This document shows positions 23,331-34,871 of a stretch of DNA of 64,000 nt, piece by piece. Numbering within the stretch: position 1 is the stretch's first letter; the number at the start of each line of letters is the position of its first letter. Source of the DNA: Chenopodium formosanum (Eukaryota; Streptophyta; Magnoliopsida; Caryophyllales; Amaranthaceae); the NCBI GenBank assembly GCA_024500155.1, contig CM044858.1, positions 29,096,786-29,160,785 of the forward strand, in the 5' to 3' direction. The translations under genes were made by a program, and so were the position numbers. The notes below the pieces were generated by a model. That model was not told the DNA's origin and ran no database searches. It worked only from the letters and a program-made list of their open reading frames with translations.

Positions 23331-24182
23331 ACTCCTTTGGTATTCTATTATCTTCTTCTGAATTGGCAAATAATTTTCGAATTCCAGGTTTGTTTTTTTA
23401 TCAATACTAGTCTTATTTTCAATTTATTTATATAGTTATACTTAATCAGTTTATTGATGCCGAAAATCGAATACTAAAATTTTACCCTGATTTGATATTT
23501 TTGAATCTACTGTATATATTGTTGCTTGAATTTGATACGGAGTAATTCATTTGGGGTTAATAACTTGATTTATATGATCTGTGATAACTGACTGTGTGCT
23601 ACTAAAGGTCTAGAGTACTAGTTTCTGTATTTTGTTGGCTTTGATAATGTTTTAGGAATTGTTAGTTTAATTTTGATTATTCAGAACTTAATTAGATGTT
23701 AGTGGCTTAGTGCATGCATGAACATTTATGTTAGGAGTATTTATACTCTTATTATCTATAGTCTTGGCTTTGATATGCAATGATATAAGTTTAAAACTTT
23801 AAATGTTTAATATAAGTTTAGTGGTTGGTAAATTGCTTTGTTGTAACTTGGTTCACAGTCGAATATCAGGATATTAATGTAGTTTTAATTTCCGTTCTAA
23901 TATTTTTTTATTCATATGCTAGTTTAGTTTATTGTCACAAAATCCCTACATTATTGTACTTCTAGTAATTAATGTGCTAACAATAGAGCAAGTTTGAGTT
24001 TGTTGCAAAGTTGAGTTTATTAGTTGAACATTATATTTCATACAGATAATTGCTTTTGAAATATAAAGTGTTTTAGCACATCTGAAAATTATGATTAATA
24101 TAGATAATTGCTTTTGAGTCTGTAATGATTGAACTTATTTGATTTTTTTATTACAAGATCAATGATTGAACTTATTTGTTAA
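23331..24182. other. AT-rich spacer, nothing recognised
   Basis: Long stretch without a supported gene. A short direct repeat around TAGATAATTGCTTTTGA occurs at about 24045-24060 and 24101-24117. Confidence 0.4.
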
Positions 24183-24191
24183 ATTTTTTTT

Positions 24192-25131
24192 GGAAAATTT
24201 GTCAAATAACACCTTTTATAACCCTTTTGTTGTCAAAAAACACCTTATAAATTTATTTTTTTGGTTAAAACACACCTCAAACCAGATTTTTTTTATCCTG
24301 AGAATACACCTTCCCCAGTTTTCACACCATTGACTTTGGTTTACTAGCGTTGACTCGTCACGTGAGGGTCACATTCTCGGAATACTCCTTTCTCTCTCCT
24401 CAAGCCACCACAACCACAAGCCTAGACAACCCTAGCCATCGACACCACCGCCTAGCCACCACTAGAACCACCTCTCAGTCGTGGACACCACCACCAATCA
24501 ACTTATCAACCTAGCTAGCCACCATCACCACCCACCCAAATAACAAAAATCCACCCGAAAAATCGCATCTATCTTTCTCTCTCCTCCATTTTCACTCCCT
24601 CCTTAAGATCTTCAATTTTCTACAACTTTTCCTTAGATCCAACAATGGAGCAAGAATGCCCAACAAAAACCCACATTTTCACTCATTCTTTGCCGTGGAT
24701 CGTTGCGCTGACATTGAAGGAGCAGAGGAATGAGGATGGCCTAGCTGTTATGGATGAAGAAAGGGAGGGGGATTTTCAAGGTAGGTTTAGAGTGATTTGG
24801 GAGGGTCGTGGGTGGTGATGGCTGCTAGGTTGATGGGTGGTGGTGTCCACGGCTGAGAGGTGGTTCTAGTGGCGGCTAGGTGGTGGTGTTGGCGGATAAG
24901 GTTGGCTAACATGTGGTTGTGGTGGCTGTGAGGAGAGAGAAACGGGGTATTCTAAGCACGTGGCACTCACGTGAGGGGGTCTACGCTGTTAGACCAAAGT
25001 CAATGGCCTGAAATCGGGGTAAGGTGTGTTCTCGCAAAAAAAATCTGGTTTTAGATGTGTTTTAACAAAAAAAAAATAAAAAATTATAAGGTGTTTTTTC
25101 ACAATAAATGATGTTATTTGACAAATTTTCC
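24192..25131. mobile_element. Foldback Mutator-like element with 9-bp TSD
   Basis: The ends GGAAAATTTGTCAAATAACA are inverted, and ATTTTTTTT flanks both sides (24183-24191 and 25132-25140), the 9-bp duplication typical of Mutator-like elements. The inverted similarity is not confined to the ends. About 350 bp on each side are reverse complements, including CACGTGAG, CCTAGCCACCACTAGAACCA-type and CACCATCACCACCCA-type segments. That leaves a unique loop of only about 200 bp, and the RNA would fold into a long hairpin. No transposase is present. Confidence 0.85.
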
Positions 25132-25156
25132 ATTTTTTTTTCATTTGTAGGAGTGT

Positions 25157-28039
25157 ATGGAATTTGGAAGTAGTGGGGAGATGGAAGACTCATCGGCTAC
25201 GAGTCAAGCTCCTCCAATTCTAAGTCTTCCTCCCGAACCTTGGGAGTATGACCCTTGTCCAATGACGGAAAATAATGACCCTTTTGAGCGACAAAATCAA
25301 TCAAACCATCCTTTCAATGATGCTAACGTTGCTGCCTCCTCTAGTAAAACATAAAAAAAAAATTAAAAAAAATAAAAAACAAGAAAAAGGCACTCTCCTC
25401 ATTAGGAGCATTTTATAAAGAAGGATGGAGAAAATAAGGCTAAATGTATCTATTGTCATACATTTATTAGTTATGCATCACTTTTGGCATGAAGAACCAC
25501 ATATCGCGGTGTAAGGAATACCTCCCAAACATTGATCAAAATCAGAAACTATTGTCCCTTAGTCAACAAACTCTTGATGGGAGTCTTGTGGATCAAAAGA
25601 AAGGTCGACTTAAGTTATGGAAATTCAATCAAGAAGATAGTAGGAAAGCTTCGGCAAAGATGGTGATTATGGATGAAATGTCTTTTAGAATGGTGGAGCA
25701 TGAAGGTTTTTGCAACTTTATGAAGGCAACACAACCCTTTTTAATTATTCATTCTCAATGGACAATGACTAGCGATTGTTTTATGATTTGTTTGGATGAG
25801 AAAAAAAAGTTTGAAGAGATTTTTTAGCAAGTGCACTTCATGTATAAGTCTGACCACTGATACTTGGACTTCTTGCCAAAATATGAATTACATGTATTTA
25901 ACCGCTCACTTTATTGATTAAAATTGGAAATTGCACAAAAAAAAAATATAAACTTTTGTATAATTTCTGGTCATTCTGGTGAAACAATTGGTAAATCTGT
26001 CCAAAAGTATTTACTTGAATGGGGTATTTCTAGAGTAATGACTGTCATTGGAGATAATGCTAGTTCAAATGATGTTGGCATTCAATATTTGAAAAGGAGG
26101 TTTGAAAGTTAGAAGACTTTACTTTTGGGTGGTCGGTTTTTACACATGAGATGAGCTCACATATTAAGTTCAACCGTTAAAGAAGGATTGAAAGAAAGTG
26201 ATGTTAAATAAAAAGAATTCGTTGTGCTGTTAGGTATTGTAGACACCCATTTGTGTCTCCCCAAAACCAAACCCAGTGATGAATACCATTCGCGTTGAAC
26301 CATAATCGAATGAGGTGAAAGTGTGAAGAGCCAAGTGTTGCGGTTAGTTTTTATTAAAATTCTTTCTCTTTGTTTTTGAAAACAACTCTATTTAATTAAA
26401 AATAGCCAATCTAGTTTAGTTTGGTCCATGACAGGGGCCCAAATATAGTGTAGTTGGATGGGGCTTGAAAAGAGCTTTCCAACGATATATTATAAGCCCA
26501 ATTCCAATGAATAATGAGGAAGTTATGGCCAAAATACTAAACTGGACCCGGTTTGTTCTTTACATGCGGCTCAATGATCTAGAGGAGGGCCCAACGTTAA
26601 TTATTATTCCTAAAATTATTAGGATTAATTATAATTTTCTAGAACTCTCTAGAAGGTTCTTTTAAATTCTAATAGAGTTAGGATTGATAATTATATTTTG
26701 ATGAATTTTATTTGAAATAAAATATTATTATTTTATTAAAATACGATTTTAGCTTCTGTACGGATTCCATAGATCAAATTTGGTTAAAGATTGGATTCCG
26801 CGTGGAAAGCGCGTACAAACCATGGCGACAGACTCTGAGTGGTTTTGCGGCGACAGCTTGTAGTTTTATTCCTTATCAAATTCTATGTTTTTCCGGACTA
26901 TTTTTCTTATAAATAAGGTCTCAAAGCTCCGTTTTTATTCATTCACAATCACCCAATTCTCTCTATTCTCTCTTGAGCAATACATGCTTTCTTTCTCCCT
27001 CTTTCTAAATTAGCTTTTTACAAATACAATTCCGCACACACAAGATTGTGAAACACCTAGCCAAGTTCGAAGTTGCCTTTGCCCTAGACGTGAAAGGTTG
27101 ATAATTTCCGAGGGTATGGTCCCAAATCCAGTCTAAACTTTATTTCTCTTTCTTTCAATTATTTAATTTAATTCTTTAATTTTATTATTTTCATTGAAGT
27201 TTACTAACACGTGTATTTTGTTATTAGAAAGAGGTACGCGGCATCAAAGTATGTAATCTTATTGCTTTATGCTTATAAAAAGCATGCTTATATTGTTTTA
27301 ATTCCTAGTATCATGTTAGATGTTTTTATTGCTTTCTAGAATCATGTTTAGGGTGCCTCTTATTATTTCTAATATTATATATCATGTTAGGTTTAAAGCT
27401 TTAATCTTTATAGCGTAGTGACATGCTAGGGTTTGTTATTAATCTTGTTAGTATCATGTCTAAGATCTTGCTATTATTAAGCTTTATTATTAACATGATT
27501 TTGGTTTTAATTATTATGATTATTATGTTACTTGATTTATATTTATTGTTATTGCTTGATCACGCCTTTTATGCATGTGGATACTAGGTGGATTTCCACT
27601 TATTTAATGTTGGAAGGTGCTTTGGCATATCGTAGGGCTTTTGATTTGCTTGAATGGTCTGAGGGTGGTAAATTCAGGTTTGAGTTAAATAAGTCATATG
27701 GTGTGCCTTAATCTAGTGATTAGGATCGTGTTGCCTCTTTTCTTCCTTTGCTTAAAATATTCTATGATGCTACTCTACGAGTTTCCGGCTCATTATATAT
27801 CACCTCTAATGTGTTTTTACAAGAACTTGTTGGGATTAGTGTGATAATCAAGAAAAAAGTTTTGAGTAGTGATGTGGGGGTGAGTTTAATGGGAGGATAT
27901 GATAATGTGAATCTCTTGTTGTATATTGCCCTCATTCTTAATCCTAGGCGGAAAATGGGATATACTAAATGGCAAATTAATCAATGGTGCTAAAGTGATG
28001 CAGACTTTGAACGACATGAACCCTCTAAATGAGTCCATT

Positions 28040-28076
<37 letters not shown>

Positions 28077-28270
28077 GATTTTCCGGAGGAAGTAGAAGAT
28101 ATGTACTCTAATGTAGATGTTGCAAAATTAGAGTTTGAAAAGGATGTGGGTTCAAGTGTTGGAGTACAAGGGAAAAATGAGTTGGCCAAGTATTTAAAAG
28201 TTGATAGAGAAGTTAATCTTGACGGAAAGAGCTTTGATTGTTTGGGGTGGTGGAAAAAATATTTTCTCTT
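25157..28270 (+). pseudogene. hAT transposase (ZBED/RICESLEEPER type), broken and split
   Basis: The order of hAT parts is preserved. There is an acidic leader (MEFGSSGEMEDSS), a BED zinc-finger remnant near 25430-25500 (CIYCHTF, NHISRC) and the core HEGFCNFMKATQPFL followed by TMTSDCF. Then come VMTVIGDNASSNDVGIQYLKRRF, RIRCAVRY, VDTRWISTYLMLEGALAYRRAFD, LYITSNVFLQE and finally the C-terminal dimerisation segment ELAKYLKVD...FDCLGWWK. Stops and frameshifts occur throughout, and a 30-nt A-run sits at 28044-28073. The gene is divided by the insertion at about 26236-27570. TIRs of a parent element were not located. In life the protein would cut and paste hAT elements; this copy is dead. A Mutator-like foldback element ends 26 bp before its start. 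Confidence 0.85.
26236..27570 (+). mobile_element. LTR-like insertion splitting the hAT transposase gene
   Basis: The hAT frame stops at RCAVRY and resumes at VDTRW about 1.3 kb later. The inserted DNA begins TGTAGACACCC, as many plant LTRs do. It carries a TATA box (CTTATAAATAAGG near 26905) followed by pyrimidine-rich CTCTCT sequence, consistent with an LTR promoter and R region. I could not settle the right end or a TSD, so a solo LTR is likely but not proven. It also holds a short unrelated open frame at 26465-26665 that I regard as chance. Confidence 0.5.
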
Positions 28271-28507
28271 TTTTTCTAATCTGATTATCTTCCTGCCAAT
28301 TATTCCTTACATTTTTTTAAAAGAAATGTTACCTCTTGGTGAGATCAATCCCTCTTTGTTGATGATGATTAGGGGCAACAACAAGCATGAAGGATAAAAG
28401 GATGATTGTGATTGATGTCAAGAAAACGTCCTTTGTATTATGTTTTTTAAGGGCTTTAACCAATTCTAATTTCTTTCAAAAGAAAAAAAAAATCAATTCT
28501 TAATTGA

Positions 28508-29640
28508 TTTTTTTTTTTTTTTTTTTTTACAAAGATCAACTCATTATATAAATAAAGGCATAATTACTACCTAAAAGAGCTAAGCAAACCCCCACATAGG
28601 GGTTGCTACCAACTATTACAGGAAGAACGAAGAGAACTAAATACTTTAAAAGTCGTGTAGCATTATAGCAACAGCCGCAGAGCCTGTATAACCACGAGGA
28701 TCGTACCACATCCATATTGTAGTCCAAGAGAAGCCAAATGAGCTGAAATAGTCGAGATGGACCAAGAGCACAGGACATAACCATTGAAGGAACCCGAAAC
28801 TGGCACTGACACTGAAAATTGAGAGCACCTTGTTGTTGAAGAACAAACCTTTCACACCATTCCACTCCTAGGGGTTGAAAAGTATAGCATCCTAGGAGTC
28901 TAGGAACATAACCAATAGAGTCGTATGCTTTAACGTCTCTATAATGAGAAACCGTGCATCCAAATGCAGGTTCTGTTCTTGCAATTTTACCCACAAAAAA
29001 TGCAAGAAAATGGAGGACTTTGCTTACCCCAAACACTAAAGATGGGGAGCCTCCTTCAAGATTTTGATTAACAGTGATGACCGACTTTGTCATCACCAAG
29101 ACTAACAAAGGGATGATAGCAATTGTAAGAATGCCCAAATCATCCCACAACCAAACAACAAGAGTAGCATACCCAACTGTAAGAATGCCCAAATCATCCC
29201 ACAATCAAACCTCGCCGGCAGGAACCCAAGCCAGCACCAAGAACAATCGTCAACAGCAACCCAAAGAACCCCTCACTACACCTAACCTTGGATGCCCGAG
29301 TAAACCCTACCCTTAACTTCACCTTTACCGTCGAGAATTAATTTACGAAATTCCTTTCGACGGCGGCGATAAGACTAGCCTTTGGTTCTTAATTTGTTGA
29401 AGGAAGCCGCAAACTTGACGATGAACCCAATAAAATAATACCACTGAAGAGGACCTCTGAATGAGCAAAAAAGAAAATTTAAAAAAACTAAAAAGGAAAC
29501 AGAGGGCAGAATTGGGCTCGCCGGCGACGGCTAGGCGAAAAGCGCCAGTCGCCGGCGAGCAGGGGCTGAAATAAGGTGGAGGCGGTGGGACGGTGGAGGA
29601 TAAGATTGGGGGTTAGAGAGAGAAAAGGTCGAGAGAATTT
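28508..29640 (-). mobile_element. Poly(A)-tailed retroposon of unknown type
   Basis: On the minus strand a sequence ending TATAATGAGTTGATCTTTGT runs straight into about 20 A residues (28508-28529 on the plus strand as T), the hallmark of target-primed retroposition. Its 5' side is GC-rich with CGCCGGCGA repeats. A 222-codon open frame (29204-28536) begins with a short duplicated WDDLGIL segment, which reflects a direct DNA repeat of about 45 bp at 29125-29210. I do not recognise the protein. It has hydrophobic stretches but no RT or endonuclease motif. It could be a processed pseudogene or an internally deleted LINE. Confidence 0.45.
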
Positions 29641-29646
29641 TTTTTT

Positions 29647-30787
29647 GGAAAAATTGCCCGGAATAATCCCACCTTTGGGCCGTCCGCTAAAAATAATCCC
29701 ACCTTTGGATTATTTTTAAATAATCCGACTTTTATACCCAATCTGCTCAAAATGGTCCCGGGTGACCAGTAACCGATTAAAGAGGTAATTTTTTTTTTAA
29801 TTAAGTTTGATTTACACGTGTAAAAACTTGATTTGTCCAAAATTTTAAAAAAATAATTAAAAAAAAAAGTAAAAGCAAATAAAAAAAAATCAAAAAAAAA
29901 AACCACCACCTAAGCCACACCCAGACACCACCATCCCCACCACCCCCACAACCCCCTCCCCCCCAAACCCAGTACCACCCCACCCAGATCGGAAACCACC
30001 ACTCCACCTAGACCCGAATCCACTGCCGCCAGATCCATATCCCAACCCAACCCAACACTAAAATTTCGTTTGAATATCGAAACCATTAAACCAGACCCTA
30101 GGAAACGGGTTAGGGAGGTCGGTGCGACTGGAATTGAGGTCAGGACGACGCGGGCGCAAGGCCGTAAAAGGGATGGGAATGGGGAGGGGGCTGGGATCGA
30201 TCGTGATAGGACCAGGGTTGTTGGTCGATGAAGGTTGTTGGTGGTTCAGAAATTGGTGGAAAAGGGTAGGGGAGGCACCGTGCAAGGACGCTCGACGCGG
30301 CTGAATTCGGGAAAGGGGAAGGTTGACGCGGCCGGAAAAGGGTGAAAGTGGTGGCAGGGGATGTCGGAAAATACATGGGGGTGGTTGCGAGGCCGGAATA
30401 GGGTGGAAGAGGGGGCAGGGGAAGTCGGAAAAGCCGGGATTGGTGGCTGGGAAAGTCGGCTTGCCGGGAACGGTAGCTGGGGAGGTCTGCGCGCCGGGAA
30501 CGGTGGCTGGGTAAGTCGCGGCCGCGGGAACGGTGGCTGGGAAGGTGGTTTGGCTGGTGGGTTGTTTAAATATTAATTAACTTTTTTTTTTATTTTTTTT
30601 TAATTTTATTATTTAGACTAATCGGGTGTCGACACGTGTCAAGTAACTTGCTAGAGCAAGTTAAGTAACCGGTTGGGACCAATAAAAAAGATCGGGGGGT
30701 AAAGGTGGGATTATTAAAAAATAATCCAAAGGTGGGATTATTTTCAGCGGACGGGCAAAAGGTCGTATTATTGCGGGCAATTTTTCC
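29647..30787. mobile_element. Mutator-like non-autonomous element with 9-bp TSD (1141 bp)
   Basis: Inverted ends start GGAAAAATTGCCCG and contain CCGTCCGCTNAAAATAATCC and CACCTTTGGATTATTTTT in both arms. Nine T residues flank each side (29638-29646, 30788-30796). The interior is skewed, C-rich on the left and G-rich on the right, with a degenerate tandem GGGAACGGTGGCTGGG-type unit at about 30440-30545. Open frames inside are low-complexity by-products. It is the same style as 7138-8085. Confidence 0.85.
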
Positions 30788-30895
30788 TTTTTTTTTTATT
30801 CTAATTTGATTGTTTGATTATGGACTGTAATAGACAATTGTTAGATTTTATTTGGATGAGGAACTTTGTTTTTTATGTATTGTACGATTGAAACT

Positions 30896-31466
30896 TATCA
30901 ACCTGGCAATCTTGAACCAGACCTGATGACCCGACCCATGACCCGAAATCGGCCCGAAACTAGTGACCCAAAATTGACCCAAAACCCGAATTAACCCGAC
31001 CCGAAGTGGAACTGACCCGACCTGAAACCCGAAATGACCCGACCCGAGATGACCCGACCCGAAGTTGACCCAATACCCGAAATGACCCAAAGTTGACCCG
31101 ACCTTTAATTCAACTAATTGACCCAAATACACTCGAAACCCAAATTGACCTGAACCAAAATTATCTTATACTTGAAATGACCAGAATCTACTTAAGCTAA
31201 AGACTTGACCTTAGCAAACCGAAATTGAAAAAAACTGCAATCAAATTGACTTAATTTTTTTTATTAATTTGTAATGTGTAACATTGTAAGTAATTTACAT
31301 ATTTTGAGCATTACTTTTCTCGATTTCTTCGGCCTTTTATCTCTATAAGTTATTAAAAATTCATAAAAAGATTGAAAGTTGGACCCAAAAATTAACCTGA
31401 CCTTTTGACTCGAACTTGACCTGACCCGAAATGACCCGACCTGAATGACTCATTTGCCAGGTAGTA
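30896..31466. repeat. Degenerate GACCCGA tandem-repeat element
   Basis: Dozens of GACCCGACC / CCCGAAATGACC-type units lie between short inverted ends ACCTGGCAA (about 30900) and TTGCCAGGT (about 31460). The same kind of block recurs at 54005-54704, beginning ACCTGACAATCTTG. I read it as a non-autonomous DNA element with a tandem core. Confidence 0.6.
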
Positions 31467-31584
31467 TGATTGTATGATTTGTATCAGGTTGTACTTTTTT
31501 TTTTTATTATGGACTTATGTTAGTTATCATCATACATATTTAATTTATTATTAATTTTATAGGCTTAGCGTTTCTATTTTTATA

Positions 31585-31794
31585 ATTCCTCCGTTTTTTT
31601 AGTTGCTACACTTTTATTTTTCACGGTTTCCTAGACATTTTTTTAAGAGGTGAAAGATAGAGAGAAAAATAAGAGGTACACATGTGGGTAGAAGAGAGAT
31701 AGAGAGAAAGAAATGTAAAAAATGGACAGTGTTGCAACTAAATAAAAATTTCCAAAATAAGAAAACTGTAGCAATTAAAGAGAAACGGAGGAAG
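31585..31794. mobile_element. Stowaway MITE (~210 bp)
   Basis: Inverted TTCCTCCGTTT ends bounded by TA dinucleotides. The inner arms are also complementary (AGTTGCTACA / TGTAGCAATT). Confidence 0.75.
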
Positions 31795-31849
31795 TAAAGC
31801 AAAAGGAAGTAAAAACAAAAAACTACTAAATAGATTGAAAGCAAATTTT

Positions 31850-32230
31850 AAAGACCAAAAAAAAAACAGCTTATTGGTTCGGGAGGGATATTTGGTTCAG
31901 GTACCCATATTTTCAAGTATTCAAATTTACGGGTACCCATTCCTTATTGGATCGGTTTCGGTTATTGGTTTTGTCCTTATTGGTTATTGGGTACCTGAAC
32001 CGATAACGTTATTAGAACGGGTACCCATCCTATGCTCTCCCCTAGGCAACACCTCGTCCTGGTTTTTCATCCGTTCTTCAATCAGACTAAGGTTGTGCTC
32101 CATGGCCTCCATGGCTCCATCCCACTCATTCTCTCCTCAACCTGGTCAACTCTTTGGGAAACCAAAGTCACCATTTTTTTAAACCTGGTGTTTGGGACGG
32201 TGGTGCTCAAATCTCCAGCAGTCACAAGAT
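31850..32230. other. Repeat-derived GGTACCC/GGTTATTGG-rich sequence
   Basis: A GGGTACCCAT motif is repeated at 31907, 31932 and 32016 together with GGTTATTGG units. This resembles the ends of hAT-type miniature elements, but I could not define both boundaries. No gene is supported. Confidence 0.35.
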
Positions 32231-32276
32231 CGGTGTGATTTTAACTTTTTTAGTAGACATTTTTTAACATCAAATC

Positions 32277-32321
32277 TCCCCCCCCCCCCACTCTCTCTCT
32301 CTCTCTCTCTATCTCTCTCTA
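32277..32321. repeat. Poly-C followed by (CT)n microsatellite
   Basis: A run of about 13 C passes directly into CTCTCTCTCT with one interruption. Confidence 0.9.
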
Positions 32322-32491
32322 ATGATTTTAACATTTTTAGTAATTGTCTCTTCCCATGAAATGGAAACCCCCTTTATGGCATGAAAATTGAGCTGAATTC
32401 ATGATAAATATTAAATGCACTGGTTCATTGAGAAAAATATCAGTCTAAGTGCATAAATAAACAATACCCAAGTCCCAAAATTGAAAAGCAC

Positions 32492-32529
<38 letters not shown>

Positions 32530-32566
32530 CTTGAATGATGTGACTAATAAATAAAGTAAGATACCT

Positions 32567-32676
32567 GCCAAAGAATTCAAGTATACCAAAATGTCCCTTA
32601 ATGCTGCCCTTTCTCTGGCTGTTAGCCTTTTCACTTCAGCTCCGAACTTTTTCACTTCAGTTTCCATTCACCATTC
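32567..32676 (-). other. Possible orphan exon
   Basis: The minus strand reads METEVKKFGAEVKRL then TARERAALRDILVYLNSLAG and ends at a plausible donor (GGCAG|GTATCT). The peptide is charged and helix-forming, unlike chance translation of this AT-rich DNA. A second exon-like stretch with LRKAITEVEEAFRNN occurs at about 32888-32955 on the same strand. I do not recognise a protein. Just downstream on this strand is a 36-nt A/T homopolymer (32492-32527). Confidence 0.25.
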
Positions 32677-33261
32677 CATCTTCCCTGATTATTCTCTTCA
32701 CAAACAAAGCAAAGATCAGTCCAAATTGGATTTTTACATGAAAATAATTTCAGCAAGAAAAGCAATTACCCACAATCCCACATTGTAAATCAGAACAAAA
32801 TCCTAGATTTTGTGATCTAGAGATAGAAAGACGGATACCATTAAGCCAACAAAAGGGTGAGTAATGTCGAAAAGTTTTTACAAGATTTGATATTATTACG
32901 GAAAGCTTCTTCGACCTCAGTGATGGCCTTCCTTAAGCATTGATCCGATTGTATACCATACATCTATTAATTGAATAAAATAATTACAATTTTAAAGAGG
33001 AAATATACGAAGTGCATAAATGAGTGATTACCAACAGAATTTTTGATTTGATGAGATAGTAGCCAAACCTGAAAATATATGAAATAAATCATTTGCATTC
33101 ATTTGGGATAATCTAAAAACCACGTTCAATGGTAGAAGATAACGGAATCTATTGTATCACACCATCGCATGTCATATTCTTTAATCTTAATAGCCACTTA
33201 GATGAGAAATCTATAATATTAATTGACAACAAGAGATAAACCAATCACAATCTAAAATATA

Positions 33262-33494
33262 CTTCCTCCGTTTTTATTTACTTGCAACACTGTGGCAAGC
33301 ACTTTAAGGTCAAGATTATATAATGTAAACGGACAAACTATTCGATTCAAAATAATTTTTACACACTATACCTAACCCTACTCTAATCCTCATGTTAAAA
33401 TTTTTTTGATAAAATCGCTTGTTTACCTTCACTAATCATCTCCTAAAAGTGCGTGCCTAAAAGGTGTGTTGCAAGTAAAAAGAAATAGAGGAAG
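33262..33494. mobile_element. Stowaway-like MITE (~233 bp)
   Basis: Inverted CTTCCTCCGTTTTTATTTAC and GTAAAAAGAAATAGAGGAAG ends with adjacent TA. The GCAACAC/GTGTTGC inner motif is also inverted, as in the outer element at 52416. Confidence 0.7.
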
Positions 33495-33499
33495 TAAAT

Positions 33500-34865
33500 A
33501 ACAAACATTTTCATTCAAATCAAGAGGCCATCAAGTAATGCTTCAGCAAAAGAAAAATGAGGATAGCTTCCAAATAATCCATAATATCAATTGTGAAATA
33601 TTATTATGACACCAAAAACACGAAAAAAAATAAAAAGACCAAAAATACAGCAAATTGCCTTTCTCCATGGACCTTGTTTCAAAATTGATTGGGATGAAAA
33701 GTCAGCCTGCATAAACTACAACTGTAAGTATATCAATCTATAAACGCAAAAAAGTTGTAGAATTTCAGCATTACTACAAAGAGGTGAGAGCACCTCGTCA
33801 AACGTGTCAAAATTATGTGTCTAAATGGCCATGAACAGATTTATCAAGATTACAAGTCATTGTTGCATATTATAGTTATCCAAAGGGTTAAAATTTACCA
33901 CATGAAGGCGTTCAGTATGGAACATCACTAGAGGCAGCACTTTTGATAGACACGTCAGGTTGGCATTTTTTGAAGCAGAGAGGTGCCAGATAAACATTCA
34001 AATAAAGAAGAAAAGTCACCCATATATCCAGAATGTTGAATCCTGATCAAAATTGATAGCTAGCCTTGATTCCCCGGAAAAATAGCTACTGCATGCTATC
34101 CTATCAATTAATCAAAAGATCACGATGTCAGCATTTTAAAATGGACTTAGCATGATGTCAGCTTCTCTAGAATACATTTTCAAAATTAATTTTACCAATG
34201 GCACCAATAACCTAATCGAAATAACTAGACCTAAGTATTGTTACCAGCAAATTAAACACTAAAACAAGCATTTAGATTATTATACCAAATGTACGCACTA
34301 ATCAGCAAAATTACATATATGCACATCAAGAATGCAAAGGCAGACAACAAAGATATAGATATTATTCAAATTTTATAAAAACGTATACACCATTCTGCAG
34401 AAACACATATATGCACATCAAGAATGCAAAGCCAGACAGAAATATGCTAAAATACAGCTAAATATAGCCAACAAAGTCATTTAAATTAAGGGGAAGCATA
34501 CCAAAACAGCCCGGCCAAACAGCTCGACCAAATTGCAAGCTGCTATGTAAAATTATGTCCTTTGTAAAATTATGTCCTTTGTAAACCAAACAGCCCGACC
34601 AAATTGCAGAAATCAGCTCCTGATCATCACACAAACAAGGAAAACACTACAATTAGCAGGTAATCAATGAACACACATGCAACACAAACAGTACACCTAT
34701 CTCCATGAACAACTATTCTCTGGCTTTAAAAATTTAACAAATCATTATCTTCAGTGCAGACAATAAATTTTACTTCATTTTAAATCATGATCATATTAAT
34801 TGTATTTACAAGATAGCTATTAAAAGCATAGTAAAATAAAAGTGTTTCCACTTTGTAGCCTGTTT
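33500..34865. other. Non-coding spacer with short direct repeats
   Basis: No gene recognised. Direct repeats of ATATGCACATCAAGAATGCA occur near 34316 and 34408. An adjacent pair of AAAATTATGTCCTTTGT lies at about 34549-34585. A CAGCCCGNCCAAA motif repeats near 34507 and 34590. Confidence 0.5.
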
Positions 34866-34871
34866 CTAACT

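Noticed and set aside
26465..26665. 66-codon frame in the LTR-like insertion
   Set aside because: Short, no signature, lies upstream of the element's own TATA box.
29110..29215. Possible CRISPR-like direct repeat
   Set aside because: Only two copies of a 45-bp unit in a plant retroposon, with no spacers or cas genes.
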